Shown: one piece after another, positions 10,200-20,532 of the stretch
Layout of the letters: each line of letters begins with the position of its first letter
How positions within the stretch are numbered: the stretch's first letter is position 1
NCBI GenBank assembly: GCA_905221605.1
Contig: CAJNDS010002832.1
Span: forward strand, 185,001 to 249,000
Origin: Symbiodinium natans
Taxonomy: Eukaryota; Sar; Dinophyceae; Suessiales; Symbiodiniaceae
Direction: 5' to 3'
DNA: 64,000 bases
Position numbers and translations under genes: made by a program
Notes under the pieces: generated by a model
What the model was told of the DNA's origin: nothing
Databases searched by the model: none
Seen by the model: only the letters and a program-made list of their open reading frames with translations

Positions 10200-11754
10200 A
10201 CAGCAACGAAGAGGAAGCGTAGTGTAGCTCAAGGGTAATGTGTTTTGGGGCTGCGAATTGTGTTTCTTCGTTTTGCGAGGCCGTCCACCACATACAGAAC
10301 TCGACTCAGCATCTCTTCGATTATTATTTGGGGGAAACCACGCTTGATGAGGCAACCACTTCCTCAGGGATTCTTGCCATGCAGTTCAGCTGATCGAAGC
10401 CTGTTGCTTTTTGGTTCTGGAGACAGGGACCTTTTGCGGTTCGGTGGGCTGTTGATAGCACCGGCTAGTTGAAAATGGAGGCGCGTCATAGTCATCTTCG
10501 ATGAAACACTGAGTGTCGACGTTGCACGTATGCCACCGCAGCGTGCAGCATCGCCTGAGGATGGTGCAAGCCATCGGCGCAAGATTGGCGGAGATGCAGG
10601 CCATGGTACGAGCTGCATGCCTGCAAAGACTGGGGGGGTGGGGGGGAAGGGCCCCAGGGGGTGGGGGCGAGAACGGGGCTGGGGGAGGGAAGGGGGAGGG
10701 GGAAGGGGGGGCTGGGGGGGTGGATGCCAGAAGCTTGATCGAAAGCGAGCTAAACTACAATTTCCGTACATGACGATGCCTGACAAACCGAACGTCCCCT
10801 CCGCTGCCAGGCTTATCAAAAAGGTTCTCACAACAATCAGTTTTCTGGGTATGTTGGCAGGAATTAGTAGCCAGACCAAAAGCGGTGCGACGGAAAGGGT
10901 CAACTGAAGGTCCTTCGAAGCATGTGCATGAAAAGAGTCGTGGCGTTCCTGGAATCTCGGCAGAGTATGCTCCATGCCACACCACTCCACTCCACGGCAC
11001 GTACGAGCAAAAGATTCCCGCAGAAAAACATCTCCAAAATATGGCTTCTCCACCTCAGAGACCACATCCCAAAAGGCCAACCTCCGAACCTTTGCAAAGC
11101 TCAGACCTGTTTGTGCTCCTAGTTCTTTGTTTTCAGGTCTGGGTACTTCCTTCAGGTGTTGCAGGCAGTTTTGGCACTGCCAGAACCAGCGCCCGTGTTT
11201 GTGTTTGGGGGAGCTAGTATGGTAGCAGGCGGATCGAGGGGTGTACCGCCACTGCAACCGCAGACTTTGTGCAGTTTAGTTCAGTGCCAGGCAGCATCAT
11301 GAAATGCCAAATGTTTTTTCGCGCACGTGCGCACTTGCGGGGAAGTTTTTATGTCCTAAGCCTTGCGGTATTACAAATGCCAGCCAAATGCCGCAGAGCC
11401 TGTGCTGCCAGTTCAAGCCAAGGCATCCCAGCTCCACCCCATGGCCGCGAAAGCTACGGCCAGAAGCATCGAGTCGTTCCTGGGCCCCAAACTGCCGTGG
11501 CTTAAAGGCTTCGCGTAGCTCAGGTGACCTCACGCAACCCAACATTTTAGGTACAATGCAGCGGAAGCTTGTATGAGGCCACTATTCAGGCTTCAGGCAA
11601 TGCTGAAGACATGTTGTTATGTGGCGTACAAGTAGAAGTACCAGTCGCCTCCAGTAGGACAGTTGCGGCCGAGGTTCGTGGCTCAGCTGCGACAGCAAGG
11701 CGCGGGGGTCCAGGATGACTCGTCCTTTGAGGATGAGAGCTTCCCTCACCGATC
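10200..11754. other. Spacer with G-rich tract and an unproven minus ORF
   Basis: The minus strand has a 297-codon ORF (10364-11257). Its N-terminal part contains a GRWFWQC..C patch that slightly recalls GRF-type fingers; its middle is low-complexity Pro from the G-rich tract below. I cannot support it as a gene. No plus exon is visible. Confidence 0.3.
10629..10724 (+). repeat. G-rich low-complexity tract
   Basis: Nearly uninterrupted runs of G separated by A, C or T, with several runs of four to seven G. A strong candidate to form G-quadruplexes on the plus strand. Confidence 0.8.
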
Positions 11755-12055
11755 TTGAGGGTTTGTGGTGTTGCGGAGTTGCCGCAGGTCCCTCAACTAG
11801 ACAGATTTGAGTTTGGGCACACTGGCACACTGGCTCCTCAGCTAGAAGTGCATAATTCAGGGAAAGGACCGCTGGGAATGTACTGGGGCCTTGCAGGTCA
11901 GAAAGGTTGGACGGCCGGTGGCAACCTTACCTCGGGGCTCCATCACGTGGAGGGCCAGGTCGGGATCTCCCTTTTCGACCTTTTTTTTGGCGGGATGATG
12001 AATTCAAGAATCAAAAGTAAGCAGAAGCAACTACATAGATCCTTGAGGTGAGCAG

Positions 12056-12359
12056 GCTCCACGAGCTTGTGGGTGCCACGTCGACTCAGAAGATCACGAA
12101 GGCAGAGTCCGTGGCCCACCGTGTCACGGAGTACGTGTCCTCCATGACGCGAGTCGCCCGCTCCAAGACACACACGCTGGGCTTGTACCAAAACGTGGCC
12201 TTGAAGAGTAAGCAGAGGCAACTGCTATGGGTACAAAGCTCACAGCAGAGCATCGAGGATCTGGCACAGGAGCTGCAGGAAGAGTCTTTGATGCTGGCCA
12301 TTGACTCCGTGGATAAGCCCCATGGATGCTCAAAGTTTCATCGCTTTCACAGCATGGCA
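12056..12359 (+). CDS. Exon, helical/coiled-coil-like segment (gene 2)
   Basis: After GAGCAG, the frame reads LHELVGATSTQKITKAESVA, then a Gln/Glu/Lys/Leu-rich helical stretch (QSSQQSIEDLAQELQEESLM). It ends as a whole codon (GCA) at a canonical GTATGT donor at 12360. Coiled-coil character is visible but no family is recognised. Confidence 0.6.
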
Positions 12360-12510
12360 GTATGTTGACTTCTTGTAAAGAGCAATCCGAACCTCTAAGC
12401 ACAGTTGGTAGTTGCACAAGGCTTGTGCGACTCGAACCTTTCGCTTGTCTTAAGGACGTGGTGGCAGCTTCGGGCACAGTTTGACAGGCCCACATCAAGC
12501 AAACAACGAG

Positions 12511-12672
12511 TGTCTAAAAAAATGCCGGGAAAAGTTGCACTTCTGGAAGAAGGCGTCCAAAGATCCCAGCAGGTACTTCGAAGCCATGGAGGAGTACTGG
12601 GCTAAGTTCAACTCAGCATTGACGGCACTGGACAGCTACACTGCAAGGCGCAAATTTTGTGGAGGCATTTGA
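12511..12672 (+). CDS. Exon of gene 2, helical and basic
   Basis: Reads CLKKCREKLHFWKKASKDPS then RYFEAMEEYWAKFNSALTAL, and ends at TGA 12670-12672. An acceptor AG at 12509-12510 gives a phase-0 join with 12359 (151-nt GT-AG intron). Aromatic and basic residues at helical spacing suggest a helical bundle. Confidence 0.55.
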   Translation, partial: CLKKCREKLHFWKKASKDPSRYFEAMEEYWAKFNSALTALDSYTARRKFCGGI

Positions 12673-13136
12673 CAGGCCAATCGGGACTCTGTATCCGGAA
12701 ATATTGCAATTGCAAAGTTAGGTCTTGCGACACGAGAAGTATTGAAGAGAAACTGTTGATGGTTGATAGCAGTGACAAGCTGATGCACCAGATGTAATGC
12801 AAGCCCACCCAAACCCACGGAGAAGCCCATGGTGCTTGCTGGCACCTGTCGGGTTCTTGATCTGTGTGCACCGTAGTGTGAAACTTTTCGACATGCGCTA
12901 GCTTGCCGAACGTTGGTTCTTGCTGACACGGGTCCATGCATTGTCTGGGTCAGCCAGCAATGAATGGAGTGCTTCGAAGGACATAGACTGACTCTGGGCT
13001 TTCCTGAGAGAAGATACAGCCCGGGCCACGTTAGACGATCAGCATGCTCTGCAGAACGAGGTCCTGCATGGAGTGTTTTGTTTATCCAATCGTGAGGGCC
13101 TTTTTTTGCTTTTGCCATTTGACATTTTGGTTTGAC

Positions 13137-13173
<37 letters not shown>

Positions 13174-13322
13174 GTGGGGAGGCTTTGCCAAACAAGGAAA
13201 GTGCACTGTGATCTTGGCAGCGGAGCATTGTTGTTTCTGTGGTTCCTTGGGATGGCGCGTCCTACAACTCAAAGAATCGAGATCTCTTTGGACACCCTCC
13301 CCACTGCACCCCCAAATTGCAG
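12673..13322. other. Intron/spacer with (TC)n
   Basis: No supported exon. A (TC)15 microsatellite lies at 13141-13171. The stretch ends in AATTGCAG, the acceptor for the next exon. Confidence 0.5.
13141..13171 (+). repeat. (TC)n microsatellite
   Basis: Fifteen uninterrupted CT units. Confidence 0.95.
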
Positions 13323-13637
13323 GTGCTCCATGTCCTTCACGGCATTGAAATCAGCGTATGCAGACTCCGCGAGGGCTCATGGAAGTGAACAGCGGACATT
13401 GAAGGCGTTGCCCTCGGTTATGTGGTGCCTTGCAACAGGGACCAACAGGGATGGCATCATTCCCAAACTTGGATGATTTGGGACCGTCAGCAAGTTGTTG
13501 TTTCCGATTCGACTTGCACGAAGAATCTCTCTCCACTTAAAGCCCAAGTCATCTGTATCAAGGATGCATCGTACGTCGGATGTGTCTGGAAGTATGAACC
13601 GCAGCAAAGAGTGAGCCTGGGCATGTCGAGTTTGTAG
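13323..13637 (+). CDS. Exon interrupted by an in-frame TGA (gene 2)
   Basis: After CAAATTGCAG, the frame reads VLHVLHGIEISVCRLREGSW then Lys, hits TGA at 13386-13388, and continues in the same frame with TADIEGVALGYVVPC, then a Trp-rich stretch (QTWMIWDRQQVVVSD) and a final Cys-containing part to TAG at 13635-13637. Both sides read as one polypeptide. The TGA may be a disabling mutation, a sequencing error or, less likely, recoding. No family recognised. Confidence 0.5.
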
Positions 13638-13693
13638 GCTCTGAGCCGTGCAGCCTGAGTCTGGATCGCCAAGCAAGTGAGCAAAGTTGTTTT

Positions 13694-13770
13694 GAGATGG
13701 GTCAGCAAGTCTTTGAAGTGATTGTAGGCAGTCTGGTCGGCAGCGAACCCGCTGGTTGGCCTGCTGGTAT
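13694..13770 (+). CDS. Short exon-like segment (gene 2)
   Basis: Reads EMGQQVFEVIVGSLVGSEPA then GWPAGIA, followed by CAG and a GT donor (GTACTG). The composition is protein-like. The start boundary is not clear. Confidence 0.35.
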
Positions 13771-13910
13771 CGCAGGTACTGGACGCAGCTCAGATCATGT
13801 TTGGAGTTGTTTGTTTGTGTGAGGCTCTATTATACGTGCGCTGTCGTTGCATGAATTGTTGGGTTTCTTCCGTGCTTTGGCATATCAATCGGCATGTGAC
13901 TGGAAGACAA

Positions 13911-14029
13911 GTCTGGGGCACGCCATGTCCAGTTCTGTTGAAAGCAGCCAAGAGAAAATTGGAGGCGCACCCCAACTTAGCGGCACTATGTGGTTTCGCA
14001 TGACTGGCCTTCTACATGGGCTCTCGAAG
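13911..14029 (+). CDS. Exon of gene 2
   Basis: Following GACAAG, the frame reads SLGHAMSSSVESSQEKIGGA and on to MTGLLHGLSK. It ends as a whole codon immediately before a canonical GTAAGC donor at 14030. The 5' boundary could lie up to about 60 nt further upstream in the same open frame. Confidence 0.5.
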
Positions 14030-14398
14030 GTAAGCGCCATCACAGGCGCCTAACGAGAAAGTTTGCTAACTTTCCACCCGAAAGCCAAAGGTGGCTCAGT
14101 TCCAAGCAAATCCGAAACCTGCGAGTAGCTACTGCTGGACTCAACATTCATGAGTTCCGCCTGCACTTCGCAACTGTGGCCAGTATACTCAGCACATGCA
14201 ACAGAACCTGTTCGCCAGGTTAGTCACAGGGTGCTGCGGTGGCAATTCCTGTAATCCTTCGTTTACATTCCTTCTTAGTTCTTCTGTTTCTACACGCGGC
14301 GCAATTTTTTTAATTTTTTTTTTGGGGGGGGGGGGTCATGTCAGAGTGCATTCCCAAAATCCCCTTAAGATGTGTTTTGTTTTGTCGTTCTGCCGTGT

Positions 14399-14531
14399 TC
14401 ATGAGGCCGGGATCTTGAGGGCCTTCGCACGGAGGGACGTTGGCACTGTGAATACCACGGAGGTCTTACAGGCGCGACAGTTTTACAGGGTGCTTATGCG
14501 CAGACCTGCACTGTCAGGGGCTTCGCTCTGA
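14399..14531 (+). CDS. Possible terminal exon
   Basis: Reads HEAGILRAFARRDVGTVNTT then EVLQARQFYRVLMRRP and stops at TGA 14529-14531. It sits downstream of a T/G-rich stretch. It is Arg-rich. It may close gene 2. Confidence 0.4.
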
Positions 14532-15592
14532 GCTTCTGTGCTTGAGCGTTTCAAAGCTAGTGCCTCTACCTGTATCGTCGCCAGCTGCAGGCCAATGAGA
14601 CAGCCCATTGCGCGCCGTGCGTGACCTCACGAAGCTTGTCTGGCAACGCGACGACGCTTCAGGACTCAAGCTTCGGAAGAGGCCCTCTTTTTGAGTTGCT
14701 GAGTTCCTGGAGGTTGTGTAGAGAGGCTTGGTGTTTGACCGGGGGGTGGAGGTTTGGGGTGTGATGTGTGGAATGCTTCGGATATGAAACAGTAACAATG
14801 ATCAGGCTAGCCGGAGCGTGTGAGGAACCCGTGGAAAGGTCGCACGTAGTGGATTTCCGGTTTGGCCCGAAGTAGTGCTCCTGCTACCTTTGACGTCGCT
14901 TGGTAAGGGGATCCCGTGTGAGCACCGCGAAATACGTACGAGTAGGGGCTTGCAACTTTGGGGTGGGGCGGGCAGCTGCTACATTCCAGCCCAGAGAAAT
15001 CAAAATCTACAAGATAATTTTGAGGGTTCAAATTCTGCCGAAGGTCTGCTTCTGCAAGCCATGGGGCAGGCTCTTCAAAGTGGCCACTTCGGGCAAACGC
15101 TCCAGCAGATCCAGGCGGTTTGTTCGCCAGTAGCAGCCGATGTAAAGGCTCAACACATTCCTAAGGTCCTAAGCTGTAATCTGTTGTTGTTTGGGCTCTG
15201 CCTCCTTATTGCAAGCTTCCGAAACCGACCCCTGAGATGGAATTTTTGAGGTGAACGATTTTGTTATTGGGATATGTGTGTCTGTTACCAATGGTATTTC
15301 TAGGTTACCATTGTTACCCATCTTACATGTGCTACTGTCGACGCTACTATGTTCGCATTGTGTCATGCTACTGTGGTCCTAGCTACAGCTGTTCTTGTAG
15401 TTGTTGGAGTGTCGTTGTTACTCGTATTGCTACAAAGCAAATGTTCCTAGCCACTGCCGCTCCTAGCATCTCGCCTACCAGCCTACCACTTCTTTTGCCA
15501 CATGCAGCGTTTCGTCAGGTAAGTTGAACACGCTGCATGATGTTCTGAGTTTTTTTAGGTGGCAGATGGCCACATAAATCTTGCAATGTCAG
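14532..15592. other. Spacer with one weak plus ORF
   Basis: The plus frame around 15010-15165 (LLLQAMGQALQSGHFGQTLQ) is protein-like, but no boundaries can be set. The rest, including the T/G/C-rich 15250-15500 stretch, shows no gene. Confidence 0.3.
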
Positions 15593-15695
15593 CGGCAAGC
15601 CACCGATGTTGCTATTGCTCGTGCTTTGACTCGAGTCAAGTTATGGCCACAAGACTGCCATGAGCTTCTGACGGCAGCCATCCGATTTCCTGAAG
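15593..15695 (+). CDS. Exon-like segment, unknown
   Basis: After AATGTCAG, the frame reads RQATDVAIARALTRVKLWPQ then DCHELLTAAIRFPE. A GTTCTG donor follows at 15696. The shifted frame just beyond (FEEMDMLVDRYETAGHEVGS) also looks like protein, so a frameshift rather than a donor is possible. Confidence 0.4.
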
Positions 15696-17367
15696 GTTCT
15701 GTTTGAGGAGATGGACATGCTTGTAGACCGGTACGAGACCGCAGGACACGAAGTAGGATCACCCAGTACCTGGCTGCAAGACACCATGTGAGCTGTAGGA
15801 GGACTTGCGGTTGAGGCTGGTGGTTGTACAGAATTGTACGAGTCCGCCACTGCCACGTCGGGCTGGAACAGTGAAAGTTCTCTCCACTCAGTCTTCCTCC
15901 AGGATTGGGAAAGCCGCCGAACTTGGAGGTCTTGGAAGAGTCCAAGCAACGAATGGCGTCTTGGCGCATGTTGTTCTTGGACACTACCCAATCATTAGTA
16001 TGTGGGGAGGTAAGGGACAGAATGTGACCAAATTTCACGGGCGGCAGGGCACCACCACACTTGCACTGCAGCAGCTGCTGCAGCAGCATCAGCCACGGCA
16101 TCAGTCGCAGCAGCAGCACCAAAGCCAGAACCCGAATTATCGGCACAACGCGCCGGCCTCTGTGGGTGTCCCTGCAGGCATTGATTTCCAACGATGGTTG
16201 CAGTGGAAGTGCGTAGGATCGTTTCTTCTTGGTATCTGGTCAGGAAGTGTTGGCGACCTACGGCGCGATCCGCAATGCCACAGCCGACAAGATGTGGAAG
16301 AGCTGGAGGGCCTCCCATTGTGGATGTTGAGGTGGCAGGACTTCCCCCCATGTCCGTTGTTATCCCCAATTACACCTGCGGCGGTTGAGAAAGAGCCTCG
16401 CGGTCATCCATGTAGTGGCCGGAAGAAACGCAGAATGAGAGAGAAGAGTAGCGGGCCATCAAGAGGAATTGCTTTAAAAAACAACTAAGTCCTTTCCAAA
16501 CCTGCGAAACAGGCACTGCGCTTACAACTGGAAGGGGGGCTGCGAGACCCCCTAACCCCGCCGCTCTTTTCAGCCGTGCCATATCGCGCAGAAGACGCAT
16601 TCAGAGGCCTGCCGCGAATCAGAAAAGGTTGTAATTTGAAGCATCGAGCGCGGCCTCTTTTTTTTCATCCTTATCAAGTCTTGTGATCCCTATAGTCTTT
16701 TTGATCATTGTAATTTGTTTTGATCCCTCACCCTCTCGGCGGCAGCAAGGGACAGATTGAAGAGGACAAGCAAGTTCGGGATTCCGCACCATCCCAAAAA
16801 TCTAGGAGGAGTGATTAACTATATACAACGAATGATGTTCTTAGGACACAGCAAGAGAACGCAGCGGCTTATGGGAAACTACACCTCTCCCGCTCCCGAA
16901 CAAAACACACAAGCAAAGGAAACACATTCGAACAAGCACTGCACAAGCACGCCCCACACCCTCAAACTAAAACTAAACCCAAAACCCAATACACTAGTCG
17001 TAATCTTGTGGTGCACTGAGCCTTCAATTGGTTTGGTTCTACTCGCGAAGCCTGAGCCGTCCTGAGGAGCAATCCTGGGACATGTGATGTTCCATGAAGA
17101 TCTCGGAGCATCGGGTTTTACAGCCCCTCGGCTTAGGGCGCTCAGCAAAGAGAGAAGTGGCTGAACTGGACGCTGGCTTGCCGAGCATCGCAGTACTGCT
17201 CTTGGCTCATGCGTGAAAAGTTGCCGAGGCTGAGATCGAGCGAGGAACTTGCACACCGCACACCTCTGTCTCTCCAAGCTTCTCCACCAGCCCCCCTCAG
17301 GTTAGGCCCGAAACTGTCGGGTCTCGGGGACTTGCTTTAGGTTTTTCGCCGGCCTCAGACGTAGTGG
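15696..17367. other. Spacer with CAG-rich patch
   Basis: CAG/CAGCAT repeats at about 16062-16128 inflate ORFs on both strands (Gln-rich on plus, Ala-rich on minus). The 227-codon plus ORF (15805-16488) and the minus ORFs opposite it are not supported as genes. Confidence 0.35.
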
Positions 17368-17477
17368 CCAGGGTTCTCTTTATATGTTTGAGCATTTTCA
17401 AAAACGAATTAAAAGGACCCTTTAATTAACTTTAATTGCTTGAATGAGAGAGGGGTTTCCCTTTACTTGGCTGTGGA

Positions 17478-17832
17478 CGGTGGCAGGAGTGGCATCGAGG
17501 AGTGAGGGCGCAGGAGGTCATTGCAACAAAAAATCGATTCAGCCGGCGAAATCAGTTGAGTTTGAAATTTGTTCGGAGATCTAAATCAGATTCCTTCTCC
17601 CCGGTTCTCCGCGAGCCCGAATCGAACCCTTTATCCCCCGCGCTCTCCTGGACATGGCCCATAACTTGGACTTGGATGACCACTGCTCGGGCCCAGGGGC
17701 CCAGAGTGGGTTAGGGCCTTGGGCTTTTTTCGAGGGTTGCGGGTTGTGGGCTTCTTGTTTCGTTCTGCGGTTTTGGGTTGCAGGCTTCAGATCGTGAAGG
17801 GTTTTGAGCGCTCGAGTTTCGCGCGCTTCCCC
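17478..17832 (+). repeat. Left arm of hairpin
   Basis: Pairs with 17850-18215. The stem base nearest the loop is GCGCGCTTCCCC, which pairs with GGGGAAGCGCGC. Confidence 0.85.
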
Positions 17833-17849
17833 TGTAGTTCCCCTGATAC

Positions 17850-18215
17850 GGGGAAGCGCGCGAAACTCGAGCGCGCAAAACCCTTCACGATCTGAAGCCT
17901 GCAACCCAAAACCGCAGAACGAAACAAGAAGCCCACAACCCGCAACCCTCGAAAAAAGCCCAAGGCCCTAACCCACTCTGGGCCCCTGGGCCCGAGCAGT
18001 GGTCATCCAAGTCCAAGTTATGGGCCATGTCCAGGAGCGGGCGGGGGATAAAGGGTTCGATTCGGGCTCGCGGAGAACCGGGAGAAGGAAATTTCCGAAC
18101 AAATGTCGAACTCAACGATTCGGTTCAGCTTTGATGAATGTATGGGGGGCTGTGACCAGGTTTTTGTTGCAATGACCTCCTGCGCCCTCACTCCTCAATG
18201 CTACTAATGCCACCG
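17850..18215 (-). repeat. Right arm of hairpin
   Basis: Reverse complement of the left arm. The outer part carries small indels relative to it, for example around 18110-18165. Confidence 0.85.
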
Positions 18216-18351
18216 CACAAAGTCCTAAACCAAAGTTCTATCGCGCCATTTTATCGGTCAACTAGCTTTCGCCGGCCGACAGAACTGATTGCTACATCAA
18301 ATACAGGTCCTCTTATTTCTGAATGAACCAGATCGATAAAGAGAACCCTGG

Positions 18352-18882
18352 TAGCCTGGTAGTGGCAGGTTTGTACAGTTTTGCTCCGCTTTCAGAAGTG
18401 GGTTTGGTGGCCTTCGCTTTAAGCCAGTCACCTATCTCCACCAACCTGAGGCATTTTAACTCAGTTGTGCTTGTGCCTTGCAGCAAAGGTTTTGATATTC
18501 TTTGATGGTCCAGAAATCCGGCCTGTAGTCTTGGAATAGAGTTGTTCGCAGCCCATGGATGGAGGCCGCAAGCACATGTGTGTTGAGACTCTTCAAGCTT
18601 TGAACATTCGCCCGCTGATTCCTTCAGTTGTGGCAGTTTAACGAATCTGAAACGGAAATGGTACGATCCCGATTTTGTGACATTGGACACGTCGCATTGG
18701 TAACTGATTGCACCGAGAGACTGCTCGGCAGGGATCTGAATGTATCTTGATTGTGGCCAATCTGCGCATGTGCTGCAAGGGAGAATCCTGAATGCAAGAC
18801 CCTCCGCCAAAAAAAACGGACTACCACCTTCAACAGCGTGGAACCGAACCACCTTAGTCTGCCGGTACCTTCTAGGTTGCAC
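18352..18882 (-). CDS. Possible minus-strand coding segment
   Basis: A 189-codon minus ORF runs 18882 to 18313. Its first two thirds read as protein (for example SYQCDVSNVTKSGSYHFRFR). Its last codons run into the 15-bp outer repeat of the foldback element, so the true 3' end is probably earlier or altered. No family recognised. Confidence 0.4.
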
Positions 18883-20328
18883 CTAGATCCCCAGTTGTGC
18901 ATCTTTTGTGCAAAAATGGGATGAGGTTTCCTGCCACAGCAGTCCCATCGCTGCAATTTGTGAGCCTTGAGCATCGCCCTCATAAGAGGGAAAGCCGCTA
19001 GCTTCTTGCAAGCTTTATAGAGTTCACGGCTTCACTGGAGCAGCTGCACTGCCCGAGAGTGCTCCTGGAATCCTTCAGAGTTTTCTAGCCAGTCCCACTA
19101 TCCGACGTCAACCTTTGCGCATGCCCAGTTTAGTTTCCAGCTAAAGAAACCATCGACTGCTTTTGGAGGGCAGCTGCAAGCCTGCGGAACTAGCCGCCAC
19201 ATGACAAGCCACATCAAGCCACGACATTACTCAGACGCTCGTGTCCAACAGAGGCGAAAAAATCTGCCCCTCGACGCAAGAACGAGAAGCCCCACATTCT
19301 CCGCCAGGTGTACTTGTGGTTGAACGCTTAGTCTGAAGATGCGCGCAGTCGCCCTTACGATGTCGGTGCGCGCACGCGCGCGCGCGCGTGCGCGCGTGCG
19401 TGTATGGGTGTGGGTGTGTGTGTGTGTGTGTGTAACCCTAAACCCTGAACCAGGTTTTAAGGTTTACGTCAACGGTACATGGGTGGCCGCTTGGAATGCT
19501 ACACGTGGAAACGCAAGTGCATCTCTCAAACAAAATGCCGCTTGATTGTTGAAGTTTTGGCTCCTCAGCCGGAGCCTGTAAAGGATTCTTGTAAACCCCG
19601 CAACCCCAACCCCAAACGTACGACCAGTTCCTCAGATAAGTCCGCGCAGTAATCCTATGTTGCGAAGGCCCTTTAAACTCTCCCGAAGCTTACACTCCAA
19701 GTTCTAAAACGTGTAACGAGCCCTAAACCCAAAGACCCCAACCCCTCAACTGCACGCACACCCCAGCCTTAAATCTTGGAACCGTTTGGGGCAAAGCTCA
19801 TCGGGCACAATCAACGAGCCGCTTCGGCGGCCGCTTCGGCGGTTTGACAAGAATCTGTCAGATTGTGGAGCAGTTCTGAGCCGTTCTGAAGTCACATGAA
19901 GTAAGAACCTCAATACACCTTGTGTCGTCATGTGTGAAAAAAAGGTTTTGTTTTTCATGTTTCGGAACTCGTCATGGTCAGCAGCCTGAAGTCCTGGCAA
20001 ATGCCTACATGCAAGCAATGGAAACTGAAGGTATCCGGTCACCCTCGGTCACCCTCGGAGCATGAGAGCTGTTTGGCACGTGCAACCACAAAAACTCCTG
20101 CCGTGCCAAGTACTGGAGATCTGTCGGCAAGAGGCTCGACAGCTGCAACCATGGGAGACAACCTGCCGGAGCCTGGTCGAATACAGGAACTTTGTGTGCT
20201 TTTGTTGGTTGTATGGCGGTTGTCTGAGCATCCAAGAATACAGCAATGAAGAGTGATCGCTCATGCACACCTCAATGGTCAAGCTGTTACGTTACCTGCA
20301 TGGGACATGCTAGACATTGTCTACAGCG
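18883..20328. other. Spacer with low-confidence ORFs
   Basis: Apart from the microsatellite at 19366, the stretch holds scattered CCCTAAA-like remnants (19590-19750) and two overlapping plus frames at 20048-20200, neither of which has clear exon boundaries. Confidence 0.3.
19366..19448 (+). repeat. (CG)n-(TG)n microsatellite ending in telomere-like units
   Basis: Alternating CG then TG dinucleotides (19366-19432) run directly into AACCCTAAACCCTGAA (19433-19448). The purine-pyrimidine alternation makes it a Z-DNA candidate. Confidence 0.85.
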
Positions 20329-20532
20329 GGGGGGGAGCCCGATGCTCAACACTCTCCACCAGTCAGCCACAGTTTCGCTCCAACAACGCCACAAGTGCAG
20401 AACGTTCGTCGCCCCAAGCACTTCGATGAAAGCATGCGAAAAGCACCGGCTATGTCTGGCAGTCTGCCACCCCCCACCCCCCGCTACTTTAATAGAGCTT
20501 ACAGCGAAAAGACTGCAAAGATCCTGGCCTAG
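20329..20532 (+). CDS. Possible terminal exon, Pro-rich
   Basis: After a CTACAG and a G-run, the frame reads GEPDAQHSPPVSHSFAPTTP, then RPKHFDESMRKAPAMSG, and ends YSEKTAKILA and TAG. The Pro/Ser-rich hydrophilic composition is consistent with a disordered C-terminus. Confidence 0.4.
   Translation, partial: GGEPDAQHSPPVSHSFAPTTPQVQNVRRPKHFDESMRKAPAMSGSLPPPTPRYFNRAYSEKTAKILA

Larger units (their letters stand above)
17368..18351. mobile_element. Large foldback (inverted-repeat) element
   Basis: Left arm 17478-17832 and right arm 17850-18215 are reverse complements around a 17-nt loop (17833-17849). The inner ~235 bp of each arm differ at only a few positions; the outer ~120 bp are more diverged. 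Beyond them, a perfect 15-bp inverted pair, CCAGGGTTCTCTTTA (17368-17382) and its complement (18337-18351), may mark the outer ends. No transposase ORF lies inside; the short ORFs are symmetrical shadows. It could be a non-autonomous foldback transposon or a recent palindromic duplication. Confidence 0.75.

Noticed and set aside
10364-11257. 297-codon minus ORF with a GRWFWQC patch as a GRF zinc-finger protein
   Set aside because: The other Cys/His ligands are not in place, and the middle is low-complexity Pro encoded by a G-rich tract.
15805-16488. 227-codon Gln-rich plus ORF and the Ala-rich minus ORFs opposite
   Set aside because: The open frames on both strands are driven by CAG repeats; no splice or domain evidence.
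18050-18075. tRNA-like B box (GGTTCGATTC)
   Set aside because: The flanking bases cannot form a T-arm stem, and no A box or acceptor stem fits. It belongs to the hairpin arm.
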